Source of the DNA: Cristatella mucedo
Lineage: Eukaryota; Bryozoa; Phylactolaemata; Cristatellidae
Assembly (NCBI GenBank): GCA_009760855.2
Contig: WPIO01000043.1
Coordinates: 2,514,501-2,578,500, forward strand
Length of the DNA stretch: 64,000 nucleotides
Reading direction: 5' to 3'
Shown: piece after piece, positions 46,686 through 57,833 of the stretch
How the letters are laid out: every line of letters begins with the position of its first letter
How positions within the stretch are numbered: the stretch's first letter is position 1
Notes under the pieces: generated by a model
Seen by the model: only the letters and a program-made list of their open reading frames with translations
What the model was told of the DNA's origin: nothing
Database searches by the model: none
Position numbers and translations under genes: made by a program

Positions 46686-49600
46686 CTGCGGTGACTGCTG
46701 ACTATCGCTCCTCATTAGTTAACAAGTTTGCGTTGCAATAATTTACCAAATGGCTGTCAATATATTGCAGTCGGCCAGCTCAAGACTGCAGCATTTCTGT
46801 TCTCGGATGCATACTTCTGAAATACGAACTATCGGAGACAATTGAGCTCTAAAGAGCTGTCGATAAAAAGAGCTTGTTTATCACTATGCAGAATACGAGC
46901 TTACGTTTGTCTGTCCATTGCTAGAGCTGCTTTACGATTTAGGACGCTAAGCGCCGCCACCAAAGCATGGTACTAAGGCACATGTTTTAAATAAAGGTCA
47001 AACAACTGAAAAGTTTTGGTTACAGAGCGGCAGAAGGGTTCTAGTGGTCGCTAGTCGTAGTCTTGCAGTAGGCAATGCAGAATGCTGCTCAACTCAAGGG
47101 CACGACCTGGTTCCTGGTGTGCAAGCCGTCGACCCCTCGCGCCAAGATCCGATGAATGAAGAGCATCTGTAGTATAGTAGCAAGGATACTCCTGAGGAGG
47201 CTCGGTGAGCAAGGAGCTTTCAGTGAGAGCCACGGGAGCGCTCGCACGGCTTGGACGCTAAGTAGGCCAGACTGCACGGAGCCACTACCCTGCAAGTGTC
47301 CTAGTTCGGAGGGAGAGGGTGGGGTCAGGCCGAAGGGATCCGTTTCTCCTCCGGTTCGAAGTAAGAGCTGCTGAAGCGGTCAAAGCTGCAGGGATCAAAT
47401 TACGTGTTCGAGAAATGAGCAGCGGGGCTTGGTCAACTTGGCCTCACTTAGCCACTACTCACCGCCCGCTCGAGGTAGGAGCAGCTGGGCCTGGTAAGCT
47501 GGTGCTTACTGGCATTGGCCGCTAGGGCCGCCTGAGGCAGCCTGCCCATCACCGCTGCCTAAACGTGCTCCCGGTGCTCCTTCCAGTGCGAGTAAGCCTG
47601 TATCTACAATCAGGTCGCCCGAGTGTGAGATAGCGACTGCTAACCTGTCGTTGGGTGAGTAGCAATCATAGTAGGAATCACGCTGCTGCTCCTTCGTGGC
47701 CAAATGATGGAATCTCGAACTGATAGAGGTCCGCTCCTGTCGCGAAAGTAGGCAGTCAAGGGCTGACAACATTTTGCCACCGAGACCAGCATGCGTTCCT
47801 CCGTGAGACACAGAGCGGCTCTACATCGTGCCTATCCCAAGTGTAGATTAAACTTTAGATCAAACAATGCTCATTCAACTGAGTACGTAGGCTGGCGCAA
47901 GAAGAACGCCGAAACTGATTGGCATATTCTCGCGTATTCTCGCTAGCGGCTCCTGCGCTCCCCCAAACACAACCGTTCTCTCCTGGGCTGGCGTTCCCTG
48001 CCCTCTCAAGCCCTCCCAGCCCCAGCTCATCACAGTGGGTTAGAGGACAGCTGCCAGACCGCAGCTGGCTACCTGCCCGTCCCCTTACCACAGCCACCAG
48101 CTGTTAGACCATGTCTGGTGTGCCTGCACCGGCAGTGTGTCGGCGTTCCGAGCGATCTTAATCGTGCACACCAGAGAAAAACAAGCCACACCAAGCAATG
48201 AACGAGACTAAACGAGATAGTGAACGAGATATTTGATGCTCTTCGTCGGGCTGGCCTTCTTCGAAATACAGAGCTCTCGTTCTGGTAGTTGGCCCGAGAG
48301 CTGTTAGGATGTCATCCGCTTTAGGTACAATCACTGTGATTCAACACCAATCACTGATTAGTTGCTTAACGAGTTCGTCATCAAGAATTTCTTTATCTCC
48401 CGTTGCACATGCTTCCGAAACGTTTCTGGACTTCCGAGTTGCCGTCACTTGATGAATTGCGTTCGTTTCCACATCGACCGCATGCTACTCGACCAGGTTT
48501 GTTTCACTTTGGACCTCGATAAGCACACTGTTATCGACGCGCTTGAGTCAACAGAGTTCCTTAATCTACCCGTTGGCTTTCCATAGGTGAGTCCGCTTGG
48601 GGTATCCTCGGCCTCGTGGCCTCGCCCTTTGATCTGCTCGACGAGGTCGGTAGATCATCCAGCACCTTCCCCTCTACCGGCTGGACCAATCGGCGCTGCT
48701 CATGATGTGTGGTTCGCAGCAAGCTTACGACGAACGTCCATCTAGGAATTGAGGCGCTGGACACGTCTACGTCGTAGAGGAATTTACTAACCCACTCTAC
48801 TGGTGACGCATTTCGTCGCTATCTCTTAGCCCACAGATAATCTACAGGAGAAGAACCTGAAACGCATTCCCTTAGGTGCTTAAACGTGTCTTACTCGCTA
48901 CAGTTGCTTTCGCTTTGCCCCCGGCTGCTCTCGATACACTTGCATTCGCTCTGCCTTCGGCTGCTCTGCTTAGAGTTTTCTTTCGCTTCGCCTCTAGCCG
49001 CTCTCGACAAAGTTCCTGCCGCAGCTCCTTCGTGCACCCATTCTGCAATAGTAGTGCGCCTCTCTCTACCCACCACAGGTCATGCCGCGTTCTCGTAAAG
49101 AGCTCTCTAGGGGGGAAGGAAACACTTCTTGCTCACTCAGTACGGACGCAGTTGGCATCGCGGTAGCGAGATCTTTCTGGATCCAAATGCTGCCGATCAA
49201 ATGAGTGGGCTGCCACACTGACACGCAATCGGCCGGGGGAAGCGAAACCGAGAGTCAAGTTATTTCTTCTTCGATGCTTGCGCTCTGCTAGCAAATCAAC
49301 CTAACCTACTCGGCATACGGAGTATAAAAGACCTTGAGCGTCGAGATATCCCAGGTCTCTGCCCCGTCTGCGCACTCTCCAGCCAACCTTGGACTCATTA
49401 GCATAGGCTTGGTATCGCAGAACTCCTGTAGCGTGCTTGGCTACGATCCTACGCCAAAACCCTGCACTGATTGGCTGCTTGTGGCAGTGACGGAGGGTAA
49501 GTGCTGGGAAGAACATGGTTAGTGTTTACAAATTGTCTGACTCGATGCTCTCTCAATCTGAGAGTGAAGTTAGAGCTTACTTCCGCTATTCTTTCGCCGA

Positions 49601-50139
49601 TCGGCCGTCGACTTGTCCAACTCCAATCCGCTGCTCGGATAAGTGTGACTTCTAGCCCAATTTCTGATCGGTCAGCCTTCACTCTGATTCTGAGGCAGGC
49701 AACAAAAAAGTGGCATGACTTTATTTTGATCCCTTAGCTCAGAGGTCGGCAAACTTTTCGGACTACTAGGCCATTTCAGGAGGACAAGATGGCACACTTG
49801 GCCAGAAGAAACCAAGCTCACTCCGCTGGGCCAGGAGTGGGCGTAGTCGCTAGACCGATTTTATGCTGCAAAACGCGAGAAGCAAAATTAAGCACAATAA
49901 CAGTGAGCTCTCAACTCAACGCAAAAAGCGGCCGAGAGGCGGATCGTGCTTCAAAAACTCGTTAGTTGGAATACTGGTAAGTCAAAGTACAGAGAAGTGG
50001 AAGAAAACCGCGACAACTCAATTAGGCTACGGATTCATCAATAAGTAACTAGGGGACCGCTACGCCGGACTGGAGCACTAGCTAGGCCAGATCGTGCCTA
50101 AAGGCCGGAGTTTTCCGACCTCTGCCGTAGCTGAACACT
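46686..50139. other. Long unassigned stretch
   Basis: About 3.4 kb without recognised repeats. Frames are short and overlapping. 48,362-48,586 (+) ends near a good donor (CCATAG then GTGAGTCC at 48,587), but no partner exon was found. 48,905-49,020 holds three degenerate 37-base units (TTCGCTCTGCCTTCGGCTGC type). No RNA gene seen. Confidence 0.35.
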
Positions 50140-50370
50140 CCGTGGTAACCAATGTGGCAGCAATGGTGTTGGCCTGAAGATTCTGCTATTTCTATCACGA
50201 GGCAGGGGTCGGTGGCAGTAGCAACAGATGGCGCGACCAGCTTTCGTCTGTTCGGGTGCCTGGGATAAAGACTGTAATATTTTATCTGGCGTTACTGCAC
50301 GCCGAGGCACGTCGCATCCTGCTCGACGCATATTAATCTTTGACGAATACTGCTCAGCGATTTCCCTCAG
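50140..50370 (-). repeat. Repeat module D next to a LINE-B 3' end
   Basis: Second copy of the module at 30,130-30,465 (GTTCGGGTGCCTGGG, TTACTGCACGCCGAGGCACG, TTAATCTTTGACGAATACTG). It again abuts a reverse-oriented LINE-B 3' end. Confidence 0.6.
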
Positions 50371-52415
50371 TAATCCTCGAATATATCTCTCCGTAGCTCC
50401 TGAAAGCCACATTGAAGGAGGATTTTCTATATAGCACACTAAAAGCTTAAGCGGCTTTCGGTGAATGTAAGCAGGCCAACAGACTTCATCTCAAGCAACA
50501 AAGAGAATATGATAAGTATAAGTGAGTCAGGTCGGGACTCCAGGAAGTGGGTTGCAAGGAAGTAGCAAAGTGCGAGAGTTGGAAGGGTTTATGTGCTATG
50601 GACATCAGCAGGAGAGAAGAAAGATATCGTTGTCTGAGAACTGTTGAAGCGAGTTCCGTGGTCTGGGATCAGCCGAGAGAAAGCGTGTGTCGCCAACAGA
50701 CTTTAGACGAAGGAGTGGAGCTAATCACTCCACAGAGTCAGCATTGCTTCGGGTATACAACGACCTACTTAGGAATGCAGACATGGGTAGAGTGTCTCTT
50801 CTTGTTTTGCTCGATCTTTCGGCAGCTTTTGATACCATCGATCACAAAGTACTTCTACAGCGCCTCTCATCTCGCCTGGGCATCACTGGCACTGCTCTGC
50901 AGTGGTTCAGGTCCTATCTCAGTGGGAGACTCCAGAGTGTTGACGGGAATGGACAAAGATCATCTGAAGTACCTCTAAAATATGGAGTACCTCAGGGCTC
51001 TGTGCTAGGTCCGGTCCTTTTCACCGTTTATACTCTCCCTCTCGCTGATGTGATTGCCAAGCACAATCTAGGCTTTCACTTCTATGCGGATGACACTCAG
51101 TTGTACCTTTGCTTTGATCCCTCCCAGCCTTCGAGCACCTCAAATTCTCTCAACTCACTTGCTGCATGCATTGATGACATCCGATCATGGATGGCAGCAA
51201 ATTTTCTAAAACTAAACGATGATAAAACTAACTTACTAGTTATGGGCAAACCTAGTGTTATTCAGAAATTGGAAAGGCTGACTTTCAAAATTGGCTCTGC
51301 CAGCATATCTCCAGTTGCATCAGCTCGAAATCTAGGTGTCATATTCCAAAGCGACCTCTCGTTAGACGACCACATCAGCTCCACAGTCAAATCAGCCTAT
51401 TTTCAGCTTCATAACATTGCTAAAATTAGGGCTTGTTTAGATAAGGATACCACGTCCAAGTTGGTCCATGCATTCGTGACATCTCGTCTCGACTTCTGCA
51501 ACTCACTGCTTACTGGCCTACCAGCATGTGCGATCAGGCGATTGCAGCTGGTTCAAAACTCTGCAGCTAGGCTTGTCTGTCGTGAGCGTCGCAGTTGCCA
51601 CATTACTCCACTTCTCGCCGACCTGCACTGGTTACCAGTCAAGCAACGGATTGACTTCAAGGTTTTGTCGCTCACTTTTAGGTCTCTTCATTCTATGGCT
51701 CCAGCCTATCTTTCAGATATACTACCCCATTAGGCAAAGCATCGTACCACTCGCTTTTTGGAATCCAACAGTCTAGAAATACCTCGTACAAACCTTAAAT
51801 CCTTTGGAGACCGTGCATTTAGCTCGTATGCTCCCACAGCCTGGAACTCCCTTCCGACCTGCATCAGAACATCCCCTGACCTGACCACATTTAAAAGAAA
51901 CTTAAAAACATACCTATTTAGGACAGCATTTAGTGGGTCCTTGTGATTCGTCCTCGATGTGCTTATGCGTGCTGACACTGTTCATGCTGCCACTAACCAC
52001 ATTTGCATGCTGACCCAGTGCATGTAACCCCTAACCATGTTATTCATTTTGTTTGTTTTTCAAGCATGATTTTACTTACTATTCTATTGCGTATCACTTT
52101 GCAGCAAATGTAAAGCGCCTAGAAAGAGATTAAGTTCTCTGAGGGCGCTTTATCAAGTGCAATATTATTATTATTATTATTAACCTGCTAGTTTATTCTC
52201 CACAAAGGAAGTCCTGAGGGTACGATAAGGCTAGAACAGATGCAGCCGTTCACGTAGGCGTAAACAAGCCAAGCCACGACTGGCCAAATTAGTGGAGGTA
52301 AAGATATTGCTTTCATATTCCTCCAGCGAGAACAATATATTCGTTGAGGACTAGTAAACTGTAGCGTGCTGACAATTCAGCAAGCTGTGCTAGTTATCCG
52401 TACCTCTATTTTGCT
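50371..52415 (-). mobile_element. LINE-B copy split by LINE-A
   Basis: Reverse-oriented LINE-B: 3' UTR and C-terminal region at 50,371-50,723, then interrupted by a plus-strand LINE-A (50,724-52,182), then resumed at 52,183-52,415 (TTATTCTCCACAAAGGAAGT onward, coding side of the C-terminal block). The split point falls in the codons around the NKLAVPF segment. It dates LINE-A as the younger element here. Confidence 0.85.
50724..52182 (+). mobile_element. LINE-A, best copy: RT open frame with one stop, 3' UTR, tail
   Basis: 5'-truncated non-LTR retrotransposon starting in the RT domain (ESALLRVYNDLL). In one frame it keeps motif A LDLSAAFDTIDH (50,801-50,836), motif B YGVPQGSVLGP (50,980-51,012) and motif C FYADD (51,080-51,094), then thumb, HAFVTSRLDFCNSLLTGLP and HWLPVKQRIDFKVL blocks. 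A TAG at 51,731-51,733 stands where other copies have CAG. The frame continues to FRTAFSGSL and a stop at 51,944-51,946. Then come the 3' UTR, the tail hairpin (about 52,113-52,152) and (ATT)n. Motif style fits the CR1/L2 group (inference). No endonuclease or ORF1 is present, so it cannot act alone. The open frame begins upstream at 50,687 only by chance, in antisense LINE-B. Confidence 0.9.
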
Positions 52416-52444
52416 TCTCCCTCTGCCTCTCACTAGAATAAAAA

Positions 52445-52625
52445 TAGTACTTTTGTTATAGTTTCATCAAAGAACTCTCTTTCTAGCCACTACATCTGCT
52501 GCAAAGGAAGCATGATCGAATGGTAAGCGGTAGCATGCTCAATGAACAGCACGCGTAGAGCGGTTAGAGGCGAACATACACACGGTATGCATGCAAATAT
52601 GGTTAGTGGCAGCATGCACAGTGTT
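52445..52625 (-). mobile_element. LINE-A 3' end, diverged
   Basis: Reverse-oriented tail (TTATAGTTTCATCAAAGAAC, CTTTCTAGCCACTACATCTG, CATGATCGAATGGTAAGCGG, ATGGTTAGTGGCAGCATGCA). It ends abruptly at 52,625, where the terminal-repeat-like element starts. Confidence 0.7.
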
Positions 52626-52626
52626 G

Positions 52627-53640
52627 TAACGCCGAAGGCTCGGCGGGGTGGGCTTAAGACGTCGCATACCGTGCGGCGTAACCTAGCGCCCAATGCCGTT
52701 CGGTGCGCGTCTACGCGCAATAAGCAGACCGCCACGAAACGAGCGTTTCTGGCGCTGACCTACTTATCGTTACTAAAGGGGTTCGTGGGTCCGCGGCGTG
52801 AATTGGAAAGCGAGACACGCAAATTGGGGGTTTTACTGAGTTTTATTCGCAAGCGCACAAAGTCGCTGCACGTCGAGCTCAGTTTTATCTCCACACTCCT
52901 CAGACGCTCTCAACAGCACAAGCACTCTTGCGGAGGGAATACGTCCCCCGCACTTAGGCTACCTAAGTCTATATTGGGGAACGACCCGAATGAGACAAGG
53001 AGCCGAACCGGAGCTTGGACCCTGACTTGAGAACTAGGGCTCCGCTTCCCCCTTACGGCAGGAATACATCATGCACTACACCAAGCACTCTTGCAGAGGA
53101 AACACGTCTCCACACTTAAACTACTTACGTCTCCAGTGTGGAATGACCCAAATAGAAGGAGCCCGAACCGGAGCCTAAACCCTGACCGAAGAACTAGGGT
53201 TCCGCTTCCACCTTAACGGCAGGAATACCCCACGCATGCCACATCAAACACTCTTGCGGAGGAAATACGTCTCCACACTTAGGCTCCCTGCGTCTCTGGG
53301 GGGAGCGGCCCAAATAGACAAAGGAGCCCAAACCAACGGAATATCTCACACCATACCAACTACGTTTAGCTCGCACCGGCAAATCCCAATGCCGAAAACA
53401 CGCGCGAGCGCCACACACGCAACAATAAACGCTAGCTCGGGCGCGATACGACCTTATTCGGTGGAGTCTACCGAATCCTCCTAGCACTGTCTCGTCCTTT
53501 CCCGTCAATCGCCGGCGAACAGCCCGCTCTCCTGCCTCGCTTTCAGAGAAACGAGTCCGACGGCGTCGAAGCGCGGAGCCGAACAAAAAACACCACGAGT
53601 GAGCGTCACTAGACTCTAAAGTACTTAGCTGAGACAATGG
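52627..53640 (-). mobile_element. Terminal-repeat-like element with 163-bp tandem units
   Basis: Opposite-strand homologue of 19,481-20,345 plus its leader. Read on the minus strand: GACGCTCACTCGTGG near 53,610; CTCCACCGAATAAGG near 53,465; three tandem units starting (plus strand) at 52,920, 53,083 and 53,246, spaced exactly 163 bases, the third partial; AATAAA (plus TTTATT at 52,842-52,847); and a decayed PBS-like site near 52,757. The sharing of AATAAA and the site after it between distant copies supports a real element. The class (LTR, foldback or other) is open. Confidence 0.6.
52920..53340 (+). repeat. 163-bp tandem repeat, 2.6 units
   Basis: Units begin AAGCACTCTTGCGGAGG (52,920), AAGCACTCTTGCAGAGG (53,083) and AAACACTCTTGCGGAGG (53,246). 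Inside each complete unit: GAACTAGGGYTCCGCTTCC and CGGCAGGAATAC. About 80% alike by eye. Shortened, inverted versions lie at 19,920-20,180. Confidence 0.85.
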
Positions 53641-54030
53641 GGCAAGAGCTTAGGGGTATTGGGCCCGACACCGTGGCCAATTACGGTAAGGAATTAATAC
53701 CGTCACTAGGCCACTGGAAGGGCACCTCTGTCCAGCTTGAATGCCGAATGGGTTCCAGACGATTCTTTTTGGACGGAGTTATGGCCGAGGTTGAGAGGCC
53801 AGCCAACATCAATCAGCAGCTCCGCGGGTATCAGACCAATTCTAAAGGCCGAATCGCCACCGCTGGTCTTCGAGCTTCTTGGCTTGCTCTTAAGATCTTG
53901 CTCTCTAACCGCACTGGTGCTCCTCTCTGACTCACTGCTCCTGGACAAAGGAATTCTTGCTCGCCGCCGAACAGCTCTTGTTCGCGCTAAAATTAAGCTG
54001 AGGCCAGCAAGGCGCTACAGTATCATTACT
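53641..54030. other. Unassigned
   Basis: Overlapping frames of 97 and 115 codons (+) and 80 codons (-). No motif or repeat. Confidence 0.35.
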
Positions 54031-54035
54031 CATAC

Positions 54036-54806
<771 letters not shown>

Positions 54807-55136
54807 CTCCATCCCGACCTGCATCAGAACAGCCCCTGACCTGACCACATTTAAAAGGAGCTTAAAAATACCTGTTTAGGACAGCAATTAGTAGGTCCCT
54901 GTGATTCGTCCTTCATTTGCTTATGCGTGCTGACACTGTGCATGCTGCCACTAACCACATTTGCATGCTGACCCTGTACATGTCACCCCTAACCATATTA
55001 TTCATTTTGTTTGTTTTTCAAGTATGATTTTACTTACCATTCAATTGCATTTCCCTTTGCAGCAAATGTGAAGCACCTAGAAAGAGATTAAGTTCTCCGA
55101 GGGCTCTTTATAAAGTGCATTATTATTATTATTATA
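54807..55136 (+). mobile_element. LINE-A 3' end, right arm
   Basis: Plus-strand LINE-A from the SLPTCIRTSPDL codons through the 3' UTR to the tail hairpin (55,075-55,112) and ATT run. Paired with the inverted fragment at 54,036-54,456 around the microsatellite. Confidence 0.85.
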
Positions 55137-55600
55137 TTATATATATATATATGTGTATATATATATGTGTGTGTATATATAGTAAAATGACCCACTTCGG
55201 TCATGGTTAGTGTTGAAAAAAAAAGAATGAGAGCTGATTCGGTAATTTGAATATTTAGTTACTACACGCACTAGTATAGCTTAAATTTAAACTTACAATT
55301 CTAGAGCTTCACTCGATGGCGAACTAAAACGGGTTATTCAAACGTTTGCCGTCTCATTCCGGCTGCTTCGCTGTCGCCTGAAGTGTACAGTAATGCTTCC
55401 GGCGCATCAGCTTGAACCAGCTGAGTTCCCAAATAGGGCAAACGGATGAGATTCCTGAGTTCACCTTCACATGCCTTGAATAATCCCCAGCCTCCGGCCT
55501 TTGCTGTCGTTGTTTACGTTGTCTGCGATTGGTTTCGGGTAGATAACGTGCGGGCATCATGAGCAGGCAACCGGATCCCGGCGATAGGCGGAGCTAGTGT
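55137..55600. other. (TA)n/(TG) patch then unassigned
   Basis: TATATATGTGTATATATATG to 55,185, then about 400 bases with a 68-codon minus-strand frame (55,354-55,560) of no known family. Confidence 0.4.
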
Positions 55601-55711
55601 AGGACGTCCGGTGAATTACGACTGCACCTTAGCTGACCCTGATCGTCCAATAAGCGATTTCGGCGCTAACGACTGGGACGTACTCACCGCGCCCCGCCTT
55701 CTCGCCTGGGC

Positions 55712-55717
55712 TATAAA
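55712..55717 (+). promoter_or_regulatory. TATA box of ankyrin copy 2
   Basis: TATAAA in GGGCTATAAAGCCC, 33 bases before the chosen ATG at 55,750. The same place reads CTATTGAATAG in copy 1 and CTATTTAGCC in copy 3. If used, transcription would start close to 55,742 and leave almost no 5' UTR, so the true start codon or promoter may differ. Confidence 0.45.
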
Positions 55718-55749
55718 GCCCAACGGTGGCGATGCAGTTGCCGTGAGAA

Positions 55750-57833
55750 ATGCGCGCACCGAATTCGGTCAGTACGAGCAGTGGCGCACTTGCGATATTG
55801 AGATGCATCAAAAGCGGCGACGAGGCGTCGGCGCACGCGCTGCTGAAGCAGCTGCCGCCGAGTGAGAGGCGGTTCCTGAGCGCCGAGGACGCGGACGGCA
55901 ACGGCAGCGCTCTGTTCTGGGCGAGCTGCAAGGGCTACGCCCGCGTGGTGGCGCTGCTGATCTCCTGCGGCGTGCCGGTGGACGTGCGGACTTGCTGGGG
56001 CGCCACGCCGCTGCACGGCGCAGCAGACAGCAACCGACCCGACGTGGTCGAGTGAGTGAGCCATCCCGGCCAAAGAGCGCTTGCTCGAGCTCAGCCGCGC
56101 CGCTCTGCAGCTTCCGCTGCTCGAGAGCGGCGCGGCTGGCGCCCTCGCTACGTCGCGTCTCTCTCGCTCGCTCCTCTCCGCAGCGTACGGTTCGACCACC
56201 CACGGTTCGCAGATGGCGGCCGGCTCAGCTCCGGCTGCCGGTCCCTGGGCGGATCGTCGCCTGTGCTTCTTGTGCAACGTCGTCACTGCCTCATTCGCAG
56301 GTTGTTGCTGAAGCACGGCGCGTCGGCGAGCGCGCGCACTGGCGACGGCGACACGCCAGCGCACCTGGGCGCCTACCGCGGCCACGACGAGGTGCTGAGG
56401 CGTCTCGTCCTTCACGGCGGCGCCAGCCTGAGCCTCGCCAACGGCTCGGGCCGCTCCGCGGCGCAGGAAGCGTTCAGCGGCCGGCGTCTTCGGCAGCACG
56501 CGTCCGAGCTTTGTGCGAGAGACGAACGTAAGCTCACGCTCGCGCGCGCGCGCGGCGAGGGTCGTGACGCTGAGTGCGCCGCCGCCGTCGCGTTTCGCCC
56601 CCCCCCCCCCGACGCTTGGAACGCCGACGATGCTCGGAAGCGAGCGCAGATCGAAGTCGCTTCTCCTTCGCTCGCGCTCGGCCGAGTGCCGGCCGAGCGG
56701 CCAGCACTCGGCCGGTGCAGCTACAGCGAATCGCAGCGGCAGCTGGCACCGCGGCTCGCTGTAGCTGCACCGGCCGAGCGGCCAGCACTCGGCCGGTGCA
56801 GCTACAGCGAGCCGCAGCTGGCACCGCCGCTCGCTGTAGCCACACCGGCCGAGCGGCCAGCACTCGGCCGGTGCAGCTACAGCGAGCCGCGGCGGCAGCT
56901 GGCACCGCGGCTCGCTGTAACCGCCGCCGCCGCTGTAACCACCACTTTCGTCCTTCGGACGCGCATGCATAGGACGTCGGAGCCTGGCGCTCGAGCACGA
57001 GCTGAGCACGCTTCCTTTTGTGAGCCCGGTCGAACAAGCTTCAATATGGTTCGCTGTCTTGCCCACCTGCCCCAGGCTCTCCGTGGCGGCTTCGGTGCGC
57101 TCGCACGCAGCCGAAGAGCTTCTTGGCGAATCCGCCGCAAGCAGACGACGCAAGCTCGCGCGGTGTCCGTACGATTTCGCGATGCTGTCAATTTTAAGGT
57201 AGACCGAAAGTAGGGGCGGTGGGGACAGCCAGGTTACTTGGCTACTTGGTAGCGGCACGCACCAGCACCCACGACCGGCGTTTCGTCACCTTGCGTTACG
57301 GCCACTCTCCAGGCGTGCCGTCCACCTTGGCCGAACCTCTGGGCAACGTGCTCGATCTTCCTCCGCGTCCTGACGAACTCGCGACCCGGCGCCGCCGCCG
57401 CTACTGACGTCCCTCTTTTTCAACCTAGACAAAGTGCCTAAAAGAGATTCATTCTCTTAGGGCGCAATGAGAATTTATAATTTCACGTATTGCCATGCTT
57501 GAATCACTTTTCTTTACCGCAGGTCGCCATGAGCAGGAATCACCGCGAGATGTGGACCAACCTTGCGACCCGGAGTTGAGCAGTCGTACTTCCGCTGTGC
57601 GGCAGCAGCAGCAGACGCAGCCCGCGCATCGATCGTCTAGGAGCCGGTTCACTCACGTTAGCAACTGCGAACTGGGCGCCATCACATCCTCGGCCTCCGA
57701 GGCACGTGAGGTGTCATCAAATAGATTAGGACTATATCCGATAGCCGACGGCAGACTGGGCATTGCGTCACCGGCTGCTGACGCTCACAGTCGCGGCGAG
57801 AGCTGGTTCGGCAACGGCCTGACGAGTCGCTGA
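55750..57833 (+). CDS. Ankyrin-repeat protein, copy 2, intact three-exon frame (279 aa)
   Basis: Exons 55,750-56,051, 56,301-56,527 and 57,523-57,833; introns of 249 and 995 bases with GTGAGT/CAG and GTAAGC/CAG borders, phases 2 and 1. Joining exons 1 and 2 restores DVVELLLKHGAS, a textbook ankyrin helix. Repeats: a degenerate one at about 17-47, then about 49-80 (NGSALFWASCKGYARVVALL), 82-113 (ATPLHGAADSNRPDVVELLL), 114-146 (DTPAHLGAYRGHDEVLRRLV) and a partial repeat from about 148. The C-terminal 100 residues are low complexity, with a QQQQ run, RSSRSR, a CELGAI block and YPIADGRLG, kept in copies 1 and 2. Ankyrin repeats bind other proteins; the partner and role are unknown. No membrane segment or signal peptide. 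Only this copy of three is open throughout. Exon 3 is the least certain part. I could not tie it to a named family. Confidence 0.7.
56598..56932. repeat. GC-rich palindromic minisatellite in intron 2 of ankyrin copy 2
   Basis: After a 13-base C run (56,598-56,610), GGCCGAGCGGCCAGCACTCG recurs at 56,691, 56,772 and 56,847 (periods 81 and 75). Each unit holds an inverted pair, GGTGCAGCTACAGCGA and TCGCTGTAGCTGCACC, so it can fold on itself. It is absent from intron 2 of copies 1 and 3. Long frames on both strands across it (385 and 515 codons) are by-products of its composition. Confidence 0.9.
57424..57470 (+). repeat. LINE-tail-like hairpin before exon 3 of ankyrin copy 2
   Basis: AAGTGCCTAAAAGAGATTCA followed by TTCTCTTAGGGCGCA resembles the LINE-A/SINE-1 terminal hairpin. 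It lies 50-100 bases before the exon 3 acceptor. Matching segments lie at 41,115-41,155 (copy 1) and 62,510-62,550 (copy 3), so it predates the duplications. Confidence 0.55.

Noticed and set aside
48362-48586. Possible exon with a GTGAGT donor
   Set aside because: No acceptor, partner exon or domain found; a donor consensus alone is too weak.
50687-50723. Start codon of the LINE-A open frame at 50,687
   Set aside because: These bases are antisense LINE-B sequence; the LINE-A match starts only at about 50,724.
56056-57213. 385-codon plus-strand open frame
   Set aside because: It reads through intron 1, exon 2 and the intron 2 minisatellite. The ankyrin part belongs to the spliced model with clear GT/AG borders.
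55711-57258. 515-codon open frame on the minus strand over the ankyrin copy 2 locus
   Set aside because: It runs antisense across the ankyrin exons and the palindromic minisatellite. Its length comes from GC-rich, stop-poor DNA, and it has no domain.
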